Source: a virus. Taken from it: a stretch of 26,547 nt of DNA. The stretch spans positions 1 through 26,547 of the IMG/VR virus record IMGVR_UViG_3300032296_004125. The stretch is one strand, 5' to 3'. The notes beneath the pieces were generated by a model. The model was not told the DNA's origin. It was given only the letters and a program-made list of their open reading frames with translations, and ran no database searches. The first letter of the stretch is position 1. The number at the start of each line of letters is the position of its first letter. This document shows, piece after piece, positions 1 through 6,339 of the stretch. The translations under genes were made by a program, and so were the position numbers.

Positions 1-412
1 AGTCGGTGTCCACCTCGTTCGGCTCTGGCTGTACCATGTCCACCGTAAATAGGTACGAGCCCTTGTGCCATGCACCCGCCTTGTCGAGGTACTTGCATGG
101 CATCCCCTTGAGCAGGGTCTTCTCGATGACGGCAATTCCTGAGGAGTTGACATCCCACATCTGCAAGAGACCCAGCGGAAGATCGGGTGTTGGCGTCTCT
201 GGGTTCTGGACGTACGCGCTAATGGGAAGTTTGTCATACAACGCTCCGTATTCTGGCAGGAATGCCTCGATATACAGCGCGCGGTGCCGTGGCGCCTTGA
301 CGGTCACCCAGTAGGCTGGGGTGAACTCTCCGTGACCATCCTGAAGGTCTCGCAGGTATTCCCTGCGGACGTAGCACGAAACGGTTGGAATGTTTGCAAT
401 GACGTGCGGCAT
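1..412 (-). CDS. Conserved phage hypothetical protein (3' end cut by window edge)
   Basis: I do not recognise a function. The frame is open from an ATG at 412 to the left edge, giving 137 residues without a stop, so the C-terminus lies outside. The protein starts MPHVIANIPTVSCYVRREYL and reads like a soluble globular protein, with motifs such as EFTPAYWVTVKAP and LPEYGALYDKLPISAYV; no signal peptide or membrane segment is visible. The ATG shares its A with the TAA of the upstream 59-residue gene (TAATG), which supports the start by translational coupling. It is the last visible gene of the leftward operon, downstream of MazG and several small ORFs, so it is probably an early or middle accessory gene. 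Confidence is high that it is coding and nil on role. Confidence 0.75.
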   Translation of the reverse strand, partial: MPHVIANIPTVSCYVRREYLRDLQDGHGEFTPAYWVTVKAPRHRALYIEAFLPEYGALYDKLPISAYVQNPETPTPDLPLGLLQMWDVNSSGIAVIEKTLLKGMPCKYLDKAGAWHKGSYLFTVDMVQPEPNEVDTD

Positions 413-591
413 TATGCGCTCGCCTTGATTTTATCTCGATACTTCTTGGCAGCCTGGCGCATGTATTCCCTCCGCCTTTCAAAATCTTCAACTTCCACAT
501 TGCATGCAATGCACATTGGATGCTTCCTTGAGTAGTAGAATTCTCCGTCGTTCGGCCACCACTCTAGACATCTTTTGCACTTGCGTATCAT
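412..591 (-). CDS. Small zinc-finger protein, 59 aa
   Basis: This is a 59-residue protein with two CxxC knuckles: CKRC near residues 5-8 and CIAC near 27-30, followed by a basic helical tail (RREYMRQAAKKYRDKIK). The spacing and the WP..(D/E).EFY element between the knuckles resemble the small zinc-binding proteins common in phages; binding of zinc, and possibly nucleic acid, is inferred. The start is coupled to the upstream membrane peptide (TAATG at 589-593) and its own stop is coupled to the next gene by another TAATG. It resembles the 71-residue protein at 1157-1372, so the two may be diverged paralogues. No further function can be assigned. Confidence 0.7.
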   Translation of the reverse strand: MIRKCKRCLEWWPNDGEFYYSRKHPMCIACNVEVEDFERRREYMRQAAKKYRDKIKASA

Positions 592-731
592 TAGCTAATA
601 ATCTCCGCAACGACCCAGATGATTGCGAATGCAACAAGCGCGTAGAAAAATGATTCTACGGGCGTCGTCACATAGATTTCTTTGTGTTCATACTTGTAGC
701 GCTGATCATCAACCTTGCGAATCTTTTTCAT
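591..731 (-). CDS. Small single-pass membrane protein, 46 aa
   Basis: A 46-residue ORF with a charged N-terminal half (MKKIRKVDDQRYKYEHKE) and one hydrophobic stretch near residues 27-45 (FFYALVAFAIIWVVAEIIS) running almost to the C-terminus, so it looks like a tail-anchored membrane peptide. The start has a good ribosome site (GGAG seven bases upstream... GTGAGC before the ATG) and lies inside the end of the MazG-like gene, overlapping by 23 bases. Its stop is coupled to the following zinc-finger gene. The role is unknown; it could modulate the host membrane or anchor a partner. It is one of three tiny membrane peptides in this operon. Confidence 0.6.
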   Translation of the reverse strand: MKKIRKVDDQRYKYEHKEIYVTTPVESFFYALVAFAIIWVVAEIIS

Positions 732-1143
732 GCTCACTCCTGTTGACGCTGCGATCTACGGAAAATCCTTTCGGGTATCTGAGGCGGAGCTTCTTCTCGT
801 TCTGAACCGCAACCTCCGAAAGGTCGATCCGAGCAACTGAGGCAATCTCAGCCACATACCAAAGGATATCACCAAGCTCCTTGGTGATGTAGTCGCGATC
901 GACAGCGTGTCCGTGTCCAATCCACTTCTTGAGGTGATCGATCAGCTCACCAGACTCCCCAGCAAGACCCATCGCTGCAATCGCAACGCGCCCCTGTTCT
1001 GGGTCGAGGTAGATGTCGCCACGAGCGGTCATGGCAGCGCCTCGCTGGTAATCGTCAAATCCGCTGGCCCACGCCTTGTGGTTGCAGCAGTTGCCTTCGC
1101 TGCACCCAGTACAGCCGCAAGTACACGCGGTTTCGGTAATCAT
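709..1143 (-). CDS. MazG-like nucleotide pyrophosphohydrolase with Cys-rich N-terminus
   Basis: The all-alpha NTP pyrophosphohydrolase core spans about residues 45-125. The metal-binding ExxE...ExxD signature is visible as ESGE (E63, E66) and ELGD (E89, D92). Enzymes of this family hydrolyse nucleoside triphosphates to monophosphate and pyrophosphate with Mg2+; in phages they are thought to clean or rebalance the nucleotide pool or lower (p)ppGpp, but the substrate here is unknown. I start at the ATG at 1143 because AGGAGG lies just upstream; a longer in-frame version to 1185 is less likely. The first 22 residues hold six cysteines and a histidine (C7, C9, C11, C14, C19, C20, H22), an odd metallothionein-like extension not typical of the family. 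It overlaps the downstream membrane peptide by 23 bases. Confidence 0.85.
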   Translation of the reverse strand: MITETACTCGCTGCSEGNCCNHKAWASGFDDYQRGAAMTARGDIYLDPEQGRVAIAAMGLAGESGELIDHLKKWIGHGHAVDRDYITKELGDILWYVAEIASVARIDLSEVAVQNEKKLRLRYPKGFSVDRSVNRSEHEKDSQG

Positions 1144-1156
1144 ATTTCCTCCTAAT

Positions 1157-1372
1157 TCAGAACGCATCGCCACACCGGCACACATCTTTCCCTGCTTTTC
1201 TTGCTGCTAGTCGTTTCCTAGATCTCTCTAATTCCGCTATTTGTTCTTCAGCCATGCGTGAGGGCGAAAAGTTTTTTACCCCGTACTCGCATGAGCTGCA
1301 CTGCATCTTGCCGCGGCGGTAAAACTCACATTCTGGCGGCCAAACCTGCTGGCAGCGTGAGCAATGCTTCAA
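1157..1372 (-). CDS. Small zinc-finger protein, 71 aa
   Basis: A 71-residue protein with CSRC at residues 4-7 and CSSC at about 25-28, separated by a WPPECEFY element, then a charged helix (EEQIAELERSRKRLAARK) and a C-terminal CRC. It shares its knuckle spacing and the WP..EFY signature with the 59-residue protein at 412-591. Zinc binding is inferred from the cysteines. The likely start is a TTG at 1372-1370 that overlaps the TGA of the upstream gene (TTGA), so translation is probably by re-initiation; no strong SD is seen. The stop is 14 bases before the MazG-like start. Role unknown. Confidence 0.65.
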   Translation of the reverse strand: MKHCSRCQQVWPPECEFYRRGKMQCSSCEYGVKNFSPSRMAEEQIAELERSRKRLAARKAGKDVCRCGDAF

Positions 1373-1866
1373 AATTGCACCGACTCGTTGATGACAATTG
1401 GCTGTGCCTCGAACGAGGCGAACACAGGCATGCCGGGCTTGATAAACCCACCCTCGATATTGAAGGAGATGTATTCGTCCGCTTCCTCAATGTGGAAGCA
1501 GCCCTCATGAGTGTCCCCTGGGTTGTTCGCCTCGCAGGTCGACACAAAGTCGTCAAACAAGCGCTGCAGGATCTTGTTGCGGTCGTAGATAGCGACAATC
1601 ATCTGTCCGTCAGACCCGTGAAAGATTGTCCCGTGTCCTACGAGGCAATCTTCCCACCCATCGGCGTACAGGACGTCTTCACGCTGTTCAATTGCTGGTC
1701 GCGTAATCGTTGTCTGCTCTTCCATGCCCTCAATCCTCCATAGTCCATACTCTTGTCCATGCTCGGTGAATCCGATCACTCGTGCTGTTCCGTCGTCTAG
1801 TGTATCTCGATAAAGTTTGACGTGCACGCCGTTTACTGTGGCGGTGCAGATCGCTCTGCTGTTCAT
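1369..1866 (-). CDS. Hypothetical protein, 165 aa
   Basis: I do not recognise a family. The protein is acidic and mostly beta-like in appearance, with no membrane segment. It begins with a strand-rich part (TATVNGVHVKLYRDTLDDG) and has cysteines near residues 7, 53-54, 110 and 122. The ATG at 1866 overlaps the TGA of the upstream gene as ATGA, a clear coupling signal. It lies between replication genes and the nucleotide-metabolism gene, so an early accessory role is likely, but nothing in the sequence names it. Confidence 0.65.
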   Translation of the reverse strand: MNSRAICTATVNGVHVKLYRDTLDDGTARVIGFTEHGQEYGLWRIEGMEEQTTITRPAIEQREDVLYADGWEDCLVGHGTIFHGSDGQMIVAIYDRNKILQRLFDDFVSTCEANNPGDTHEGCFHIEEADEYISFNIEGGFIKPGMPVFASFEAQPIVINESVQF

Positions 1867-2159
1867 GTGTAATTCTTGATTCTTTCTAGTGAGTTTTCAT
1901 GTATCGGTTCGCTTACGTGCCATGCGTCTAGCATCCAGGCCGCCCAAAACCGTGGGCGAACAGCGGGGACTACCCGTGTGGCAATCAGTTGCCTGTAGCG
2001 GCGGTCGGGAAGCAGGCGAATGATGGCAGTAGCGAGACTAGCCGCTACCTCAGTTTTTCCCAAAAAAAATTTCGAGAAGCCATCGTAACGAAGTTGGTTA
2101 TAGGGGATCACAATGATCGATCCGTCTACATTGGCGATAACCATTCGACCCTGCTTCAT
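1863..2159 (-). CDS. Hypothetical protein, 98 aa
   Basis: No family is recognised. I begin it at the ATG at 2159 (MKQGRMVIANVDG); a second ATG at 2144, with a GGG-containing weak SD, is an alternative. An upstream extension to 2312 is unlikely, since it would read through the 12-bp hairpin at 2188-2227 and the end of the 33-residue gene. The protein is basic in the middle (RLLPDRRYRQLIATR) and Trp-rich later (FWAAWMLDAWH). The stop overlaps the next start (ATGA). The 91-base gap before it is one of the longer gaps in this operon and contains the hairpin, which may affect its expression. Confidence 0.55.
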   Translation of the reverse strand: MKQGRMVIANVDGSIIVIPYNQLRYDGFSKFFLGKTEVAASLATAIIRLLPDRRYRQLIATRVVPAVRPRFWAAWMLDAWHVSEPIHENSLERIKNYT

Positions 2160-2187
2160 CTTGAGCCGCGCGCGAGGATAACTAGTT

Positions 2188-2227
2188 CTCGTACCCAAGA
2201 GCCAATGATGTAGCCCTTGGGTACGAG
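2188..2227 (-). other. Perfect 12-bp inverted repeat (RNA hairpin or operator)
   Basis: The arms CTCGTACCCAAG (2188-2199) and CTTGGGTACGAG (2216-2227) are exact reverse complements around a 16-base loop. It sits between the stop of the 33-residue gene and the start of the 98-residue gene on the leftward transcript. No U-tract follows on either strand, so it is not a standard intrinsic terminator. It could be an RNase processing site, an mRNA-stabilising stem or a protein-binding palindrome. Confidence 0.6.
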
Positions 2228-2250
2228 TCTCCGAAGGAGAAGCAACACAA

Positions 2251-2352
2251 TTATCTATTGACGATTCTGAACCAAAGGGTCCAGAGGGCCAACGTGAGCG
2301 TGGAGCCGACAACGACTGCCGCCACGTAACTAAAGAACGTTCCGATATCCAT
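2251..2352 (-). CDS. Tiny single-pass membrane peptide, 33 aa
   Basis: A 33-residue ORF made almost entirely of one hydrophobic segment (about residues 6-28, including VAAVVVGSTLTLALWTLW) ending in the basic tail RIVNR. The ATG at 2352 overlaps the TGA of the SSB gene as TGATG, which strongly suggests coupled translation right after SSB. Function unknown; it may be a membrane modulator. Its short length keeps confidence moderate, but the precise coupling and clean membrane profile argue for a real gene. Confidence 0.5.
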   Translation of the reverse strand: MDIGTFFSYVAAVVVGSTLTLALWTLWFRIVNR

Positions 2353-2729
2353 CAGAACGGAACCTCTGAAAAGTCTTCTTCAGGCGCGGCCTGCTTGACT
2401 GCGCCAGCGGCACCCTTACCCTTGGCGAGCAGGTCGAATGTGCGCGCCGTGATCTGAATCGAAGACTTGGACTCGCCGCTGCGGGTCTGGAAAGTCTTCA
2501 CGGACGGAACGCCTTCAACGCACACAAGGTCACCCTTGTCGAGCAGCTGCACGGCAAGTTCTGCCTGCTTCTCCCAAATGGATACGTCGTACCAATTGGT
2601 GGTCTCTTCGCCGCCGCGCTTGTTCTTCACCGCAACGCTGAACGATGAAACGTTCTTTCCTGTCTTGGTGCTGCGAAGTTCTGGCTTGCTTCCAAGCCTG
2701 CCAGTTACTTCAATCCTTTCCTTTGCCAT
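2352..2729 (-). CDS. ssb: Single-stranded DNA-binding protein
   Basis: A 125-residue SSB. The N-terminal OB-fold covers about residues 1-100, with the usual opening (EVTGRLGSKPELRSTKTGK), the TNWYDVSIW strand and the GDLVCVEG turn. A short linker with Ala/Gly/Lys leads to an acidic C-terminal tip ending DFSEVPF, matching the family tail that recruits replication and repair proteins. It coats single-stranded DNA during replication and recombination. The start at 2729 has AGGAG upstream and lies just after the RusA stop. With the annealing protein, nuclease, loader and resolvase in the same operon it forms the phage replication-recombination module. A typical bacterial SSB is longer, around 170 residues, so this is a compact phage version. 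Confidence 0.93.
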   Translation of the reverse strand: MAKERIEVTGRLGSKPELRSTKTGKNVSSFSVAVKNKRGGEETTNWYDVSIWEKQAELAVQLLDKGDLVCVEGVPSVKTFQTRSGESKSSIQITARTFDLLAKGKGAAGAVKQAAPEEDFSEVPF

Positions 2730-2730
2730 T

Positions 2731-3126
2731 TCACTTCTCCTGACTTAGGACCAGTCGGACATATTCTTCCGCTGCTCCAAATTCCATTTCCCAAACTCGT
2801 GGGATAAACCATCGGTCATTGACGACCAATCCAGCCGCTACCGCATCTAGCGTTAGCTTCAATAGGTTATCAGCATCCATCGGTCTTTTCAAATGCGCCC
2901 AGATGTCGATGACAATCCTCTTCCCGTCTACCGGCAGGAAGTCCGGCCTTGTGACTAACGCTTTCTGTGTCGCATAGGTCACGATCTCCTTCCATGCTTT
3001 TGCTTCTCGTGTCATGTAGATGATTTTGCCCGCAACGCGATACGCGCGGTTCCATGATGGCGGTCTTCCTACAAGGACAATCTCAAGCCCTTCCGTCCAG
3101 CCTTCCAAGCCTGATACGCTGGTCAT
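2731..3126 (-). CDS. RusA-family Holliday junction resolvase
   Basis: A 131-residue protein with the RusA signature: the acidic cluster DADN (D84, D86, N87), then K90, D94 and D104 in the segment KLTLDAVAAGLVVND. RusA dimers bind four-way junctions and cut them with Mg2+ at the conserved aspartates. In a phage the enzyme resolves branched replication intermediates before packaging. I chose the ATG at 3126 because it gives normal family length and is preceded by a GGTGGGCGGGG purine-rich stretch; longer versions to 3321 would overlap the DnaC-like gene almost fully. The chosen gene still overlaps that gene by 44 bases. SSB follows directly. Confidence 0.85.
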   Translation of the reverse strand: MTSVSGLEGWTEGLEIVLVGRPPSWNRAYRVAGKIIYMTREAKAWKEIVTYATQKALVTRPDFLPVDGKRIVIDIWAHLKRPMDADNLLKLTLDAVAAGLVVNDRWFIPRVWEMEFGAAEEYVRLVLSQEK

Positions 3127-3739
3127 CCCCGCCCACCTTGATGGCGCGACAGGTCTGCTGTAGTCGGGAGATGAGAGCCCCATATCCAAGGGCATCGAGT
3201 TCGTCAAGGCCGCGGTTCGTCGTGGCGATCGTCGCGAGACAGGCACTATATCGGCTCTCAACAAGGACGTAGAGTCGCTCTGCCGCCCAGTCGGTTGCCT
3301 TCTCCTTCCCAAGATCATCAAGGACCACGACGCTTGCGCGTGTCAAACAAAAGTCAAACAAGTTCATGACTTCTGGATCATTGTACTTCATTGACTGGCG
3401 AATCCGATCTAAAAAGATCGGCACATTGATAAAGCGAACTCCACCAAGACCAGCGGCAACTTTCTCTCGGACTGACGCCACGGCAAGGTGGGTCTTTCCC
3501 GTACCTGGCGGCCCAACAAAAAGAAGGCCCCGCTCCCCAATCGGTGCCTTTGCCCACTCCATTGAGGCCTCAAGGGCCGTCTTAGAGCCACCCTGCGCCT
3601 CGAAATTTGCGAAGGTGCTGTCTAAGTACCTTTTTGGGATTCCAACGCCTAGAAGCGCTTTTTCGAGGTCCTGTGGCGGCTTACTCTCGCCCCACATGAT
3701 GTCCTCCAGGTATACAACTTCGGTGCTACTTGTTGTCAT
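3083..3739 (-). CDS. DnaC/IstB-like AAA+ ATPase (helicase loader)
   Basis: A 218-residue AAA+ protein. Walker A is GPPGTGKTH at residues 76-84, Walker B is VVVLDD at 137-142, sensor I is TTN at 173-175 and a likely arginine finger is R192 in SRLQQTC. The layout matches DnaC/IstB-type ATPases that load the replicative helicase onto DNA opened by an initiator. The N-terminal 65 residues would contact the helicase. The gene follows the putative initiator and a 28-residue membrane peptide whose end it overlaps by 14 bases. No replicative helicase is in the window, so the phage may recruit that of the host or encode one beyond the left edge. Confidence 0.87.
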   Translation of the reverse strand: MTTSSTEVVYLEDIMWGESKPPQDLEKALLGVGIPKRYLDSTFANFEAQGGSKTALEASMEWAKAPIGERGLLFVGPPGTGKTHLAVASVREKVAAGLGGVRFINVPIFLDRIRQSMKYNDPEVMNLFDFCLTRASVVVLDDLGKEKATDWAAERLYVLVESRYSACLATIATTNRGLDELDALGYGALISRLQQTCRAIKVGGDDQRIRLGRLDGRA

Positions 3740-3812
3740 TATCGCGCTCCCCCGCAGCGGCGACCAAGAGGATCACCGCGACGAGCAACATAAACAGTGC
3801 TGGCTGCAACAT
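3726..3812 (-). CDS. Tiny membrane peptide, 28 aa
   Basis: A 28-residue ORF with a hydrophobic core (MLQPALFMLLVAVILLVAAA) and a charged tail GERDNDNK. It begins immediately after the TAG of the initiator gene (positions 3813-3815), with GAGGAG a few bases upstream, and ends inside the start of the DnaC-like gene. The ribosome site and membrane profile are the only support. Function unknown. It could be a leader that couples translation of the loader, or a genuine membrane peptide like those at 591-731 and 2251-2352. Confidence 0.45.
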   Translation of the reverse strand: MLQPALFMLLVAVILLVAAAGERDNDNK

Positions 3813-4505
3813 CTACTCCTCCAACTGTGCATCACGAACAGATGATGTTGTGTGCACCCTCTTCTTACTGCCTTTTCCGATCGCTGTCAAATATGCAATT
3901 GGGTCGCCCTTGAGGTCGCGCAGTGCCGCGTCGCAGATGGCAGACATTAGCGCGGGAATTCCACCTGGATATTCGCGCATCAGCTTTGCAATGCGAGCGT
4001 AGTCGGCTCTCTGTGGGACGATGCCATTCATCTGTCCCATGAATTCAACAAGTCTTCCCTGTCGGTTCGGCCCTGCCACAATGTATTCCATCCACTCTTT
4101 CATGCTCCGAACCTTTACCTGCGCATCGTGTTCGTCGCGAAGGCCGAGACGGTTTAGTCGGTCGCGAGCGGCCGCTGCAAGCGCCTCCCTTGCCTCGCGC
4201 ATTCCATCAGATGGAACCTGCCACTCGTCCCAATCGTGAACCACAAGTCCGTCGAGAAGCCCAACGCGTCGGAAGTGCGGAAGGAACTTTGTGTTTTGCG
4301 ATCCGACCATTGCTTCAATGTGCTGATCTGACTCAAACACTCCGTCGGTTTCTGATGCCGCGCACAACAGAACAATCCATGCCCATCGCGCGTTGTTATC
4401 TGGCAGCCGCCAAAGTTTCTTGTGTCGCGGAAGATCGCTATAGCATCTCCAGTAGACGCGGGCGTCCCCCATCTCTTCAAGAGGAATAATCGGTGTCATG
4501 CCCAC
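3813..4505 (-). CDS. Putative phage replication initiator (winged-helix replisome organiser)
   Basis: A 230-residue protein placed just before the DnaC-like loader, the usual position of a phage replication initiator. The N-terminal part (ARVYWRCYSDLPRHKKLWRL, then WIVLLCAASETDGVFESD and VGLLDGLVVHDWDEWQ) has the look of the winged-helix domain of replisome-organiser proteins that bind the origin. A charged middle (residues about 105-145) leads to a C-terminal helical part (YARIAKLMREYPGGIPALM) that could recruit the loader. The start is uncertain: a GTG at 4505 has AAGGAG seven bases upstream, while the ATG at 4499 would be 13 bases away; I prefer the GTG. Family assignment is by pattern and context. 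Confidence 0.6.
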   Translation of the reverse strand: MGMTPIIPLEEMGDARVYWRCYSDLPRHKKLWRLPDNNARWAWIVLLCAASETDGVFESDQHIEAMVGSQNTKFLPHFRRVGLLDGLVVHDWDEWQVPSDGMREAREALAAAARDRLNRLGLRDEHDAQVKVRSMKEWMEYIVAGPNRQGRLVEFMGQMNGIVPQRADYARIAKLMREYPGGIPALMSAICDAALRDLKGDPIAYLTAIGKGSKKRVHTTSSVRDAQLEE

Positions 4506-4507
4506 CG

Positions 4508-4603
4508 CTAATCTCCTTCTGGATCGCAATCCATGCAGTAGTTGTTTTCTTCTCCGAACTCACCAATGAATTCCGCACCACAGTTCTTGCACGTGCAGAT
4601 CAT
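4508..4603 (-). CDS. Tiny zinc-knuckle protein, 31 aa
   Basis: A 31-residue ORF (MICTCKNCGAEFIGEF onward) with five cysteines arranged CTCKNC at residues 3-8 and CMDC at 23-26, a minimal zinc-ribbon pattern. The ATG at 4603 overlaps the TAA of the nuclease gene (TAATG) and the stop is two bases before the GTG of the initiator gene. The final codons contain the AAGGAG that serves that next gene. The short, cysteine-paired sequence resembles zinc ribbons seen as small phage ORFs; role unknown. Confidence 0.55.
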   Translation of the reverse strand: MICTCKNCGAEFIGEFGEENNYCMDCDPEGD

Positions 4604-5475
4604 TATTTTTCCCAGTCAGGCCAAAGGTCTTTCTTCAGTGCTGGGACCAGATTGTACAGCTCTTTTCTCTTTTCGGGAATCTGCTGTGGGTGGCTCTCCC
4701 ACTTATCGCACAGTTCCTTGAATTCGCAGTTTGCATGCGCAAACGCCGTTGGGTTCGGATAGATCGCGCCCTTCTCGATTGCGTCAAGGAACGCGCGAGC
4801 CCCGATGTACATCTTGTCAATATCTTCCTGAGTGCGGGTAGTAGTTCTTCGATCAACATTCACGCCCTTAGCCGAGTTGCTAATGATATTGAATGTCACC
4901 GATGGGTCGTGGTCATAGTTTTGGCGAACAGCATTCACATAGGCGGTTGCCTGAATGTCTCCGCGCTCTCGATCCTTCTCCCACCTTCTCTGTGCGGTCT
5001 TGTGCTCGACCACGCGGAGATCTGTGGTGAGCATGTCGAGATTTGTCTTCAACTTCATCGGAAGCTTCCCAAGTTTCGAGTGGGAAATCTCCGACATCAT
5101 TGAGTGCTCAACATACTTTGCAGTCCAGTCGTCGCCCTCAAGAACAGCAGCCCGAAGCATCTCTTCGCCATTAAAGCCCTCGCTAAGGATATCGCGCTCT
5201 TTTTCTGCGCCCCAGTCCACCTGCGCCGACTCTATTGACCAAACTTTTCGATAGTGATCGAACACCGGCGTAAGGTCGCCATTTCGCTTGCCGCCCGTAA
5301 TGGGCTCGTACCATCGCTGAAGTCCGGCGTGGACCGAGGTACCCAGGGCGAAGTACGCCGTCGTCCTGTTGGTCCACATACCGAGCCGATACTTGTACCA
5401 CCAGCGAAGTGGGCACGAAAGGAATTCGCGCAACTCACTTACACTGATGTGCTGCGGGTTTCTCTCCTCAATCAT
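4603..5475 (-). CDS. PD-(D/E)XK nuclease (RecB/Cas4-like exonuclease)
   Basis: A 290-residue nuclease of the RecB/Cas4/lambda-exonuclease superfamily. Visible motifs are the N-terminal SELREFLSCPLRWWYKY, H49 in GTSVHAGL, D147 in NLDML, E157 and K159 in VVEHKT, and the Q175-x3-Y179 motif in GDIQATAYVNAV. It probably degrades one DNA strand to expose single strands for the annealing protein encoded directly upstream; the two genes overlap by ATGA at 5472-5475. The C-terminal cluster keeps C250-x5-C256, but the position that is usually Cys three residues earlier is H247, with C21 at the N-terminus; a metal cluster ligated by three Cys and one His is possible, or it may be lost. Confidence 0.82.
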   Translation of the reverse strand: MIEERNPQHISVSELREFLSCPLRWWYKYRLGMWTNRTTAYFALGTSVHAGLQRWYEPITGGKRNGDLTPVFDHYRKVWSIESAQVDWGAEKERDILSEGFNGEEMLRAAVLEGDDWTAKYVEHSMMSEISHSKLGKLPMKLKTNLDMLTTDLRVVEHKTAQRRWEKDRERGDIQATAYVNAVRQNYDHDPSVTFNIISNSAKGVNVDRRTTTRTQEDIDKMYIGARAFLDAIEKGAIYPNPTAFAHANCEFKELCDKWESHPQQIPEKRKELYNLVPALKKDLWPDWEK

Positions 5476-6071
5476 CCAACGAGCTCCGCTCGGCGAGCGC
5501 GGAATCTCTTGATCAAGAACTCACGGGAAAGTTCGTCAATATCAACACCGTCGGCGTTCGACTCATTGATCGACTTTCCAATCTCAGTAAGTTCATCAAT
5601 CGTCTTCGCCTTGGCGAATGCATCGACAAACTTCTGGATGTGTGGCGGGAGTGCGACGTCTTCGTCAAAAACCTCAGCGGCGGCCTTTGCTGCTGACTTT
5701 CCGCCCTTTGACTTGATCTCGTCGTCAGACGCGATTCTCTTTGACGGAAGGCCAGCCATTACCAACGCGCGACCAACTGCCGATGTCTCGCAATTCTCAA
5801 TCTCTGAGCCGCGGGTGTACGGCGTTGCGCCAGGAATCTGCATTGCGCTGTGGCCAATTCCCGCTGGGCGGTCATCCATAAAGCCGAGTGCATCGTCAGG
5901 TCCGTTGTCGCCCTTAACGCCGCGATATGCTCGCGCCTCTACGACTACACGCTTTTCGGTGTGCTCAACAATTCTGGTTTCAATGCGTGCGTTGGGGTAC
6001 GCCTCGTACCATGCGCGGATTCGCTCTGCGACATCCACGTAATCCTTAAGTGCGCTCTTATCGAATGCCAT
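5472..6071 (-). CDS. Putative single-strand annealing recombinase (ERF/Rad52-like)
   Basis: A 199-residue protein. The segment YTRGSEIENCETSAVGRALV (about residues 85-105) is the core of a phage family in which a T/S-rich ENxETSAxGRAL stretch follows an alpha/beta N-terminal domain; I associate it with ERF/Rad52-like annealing proteins, though some databases leave this family unnamed. The C-terminal third is charged and helical. The gene is coupled (ATGA) to the PD-(D/E)XK nuclease downstream, matching the common annealase plus exonuclease pair, and SSB and RusA follow in the operon. It would pair complementary single strands during recombination-dependent replication. Coding status is certain; the annealing role is inferred. 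Confidence 0.55.
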   Translation of the reverse strand: MAFDKSALKDYVDVAERIRAWYEAYPNARIETRIVEHTEKRVVVEARAYRGVKGDNGPDDALGFMDDRPAGIGHSAMQIPGATPYTRGSEIENCETSAVGRALVMAGLPSKRIASDDEIKSKGGKSAAKAAAEVFDEDVALPPHIQKFVDAFAKAKTIDELTEIGKSINESNADGVDIDELSREFLIKRFRARRAELVG

Positions 6072-6339
6072 TTGCTTCCTCCTTATTCAAATACTCATCG
6101 AGGTCCTCGAAGAGTCTTCCTTCTTCAATCCCAAGAAATTCAGAAATCTTCTTGCGCATCGGGCCACTGATAGGCGCCTGACCATACTGCACCTGATTTA
6201 GATAGCCGTACGATACACCAAGATGCTTGGCGATGTATCGCCTCTTGATCCCAGTTTCTTCTAGGAGTTTCCACACCCGAGCAGTTTTCTTCCTCTGAAT
6301 AATGCGCTGCTCCGCAAAATTCGGACCAGTTTGCTTCAT
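6058..6339 (-). CDS. XRE-family HTH DNA-binding protein, 93 aa
   Basis: A Cro/C1-type helix-turn-helix fits residues about 30-78: RRYIAKHLGVSYGYLNQVQYGQ is approximated by helices around I36-L40 and S43-Q49, followed by the usual GPMRKKISEFLGIEEGRLF tail. The N-terminus is basic (QRKKTARVWK). It probably regulates transcription of the early operon or of its own region. It overlaps the annealing gene by 14 bases and its ATG overlaps the upstream stop (TAATG), so it is embedded in the operon and not in a divergent immunity switch. With no integrase or divergent repressor-Cro pair visible, a lysogenic role is not supported. Confidence 0.75.
   Translation of the reverse strand: MKQTGPNFAEQRIIQRKKTARVWKLLEETGIKRRYIAKHLGVSYGYLNQVQYGQAPISGPMRKKISEFLGIEEGRLFEDLDEYLNKEEANGIR

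Noticed and set aside
1258-1743. 161-aa plus-strand ORF
   Set aside because: Lies opposite the coupled 165-aa and 71-aa genes and has no family signal or SD.
5254-6042. 262-aa plus-strand ORF opposite the annealing protein and nuclease
   Set aside because: Antisense shadow: it is Ser/Arg-rich, matches no family, and covers two coupled genes with clear motifs.
6058-6339. XRE protein as a lysogeny repressor
   Set aside because: It is inside a coupled early operon, with no divergent partner, integrase or attachment site, so a lysogenic switch is not supported here.
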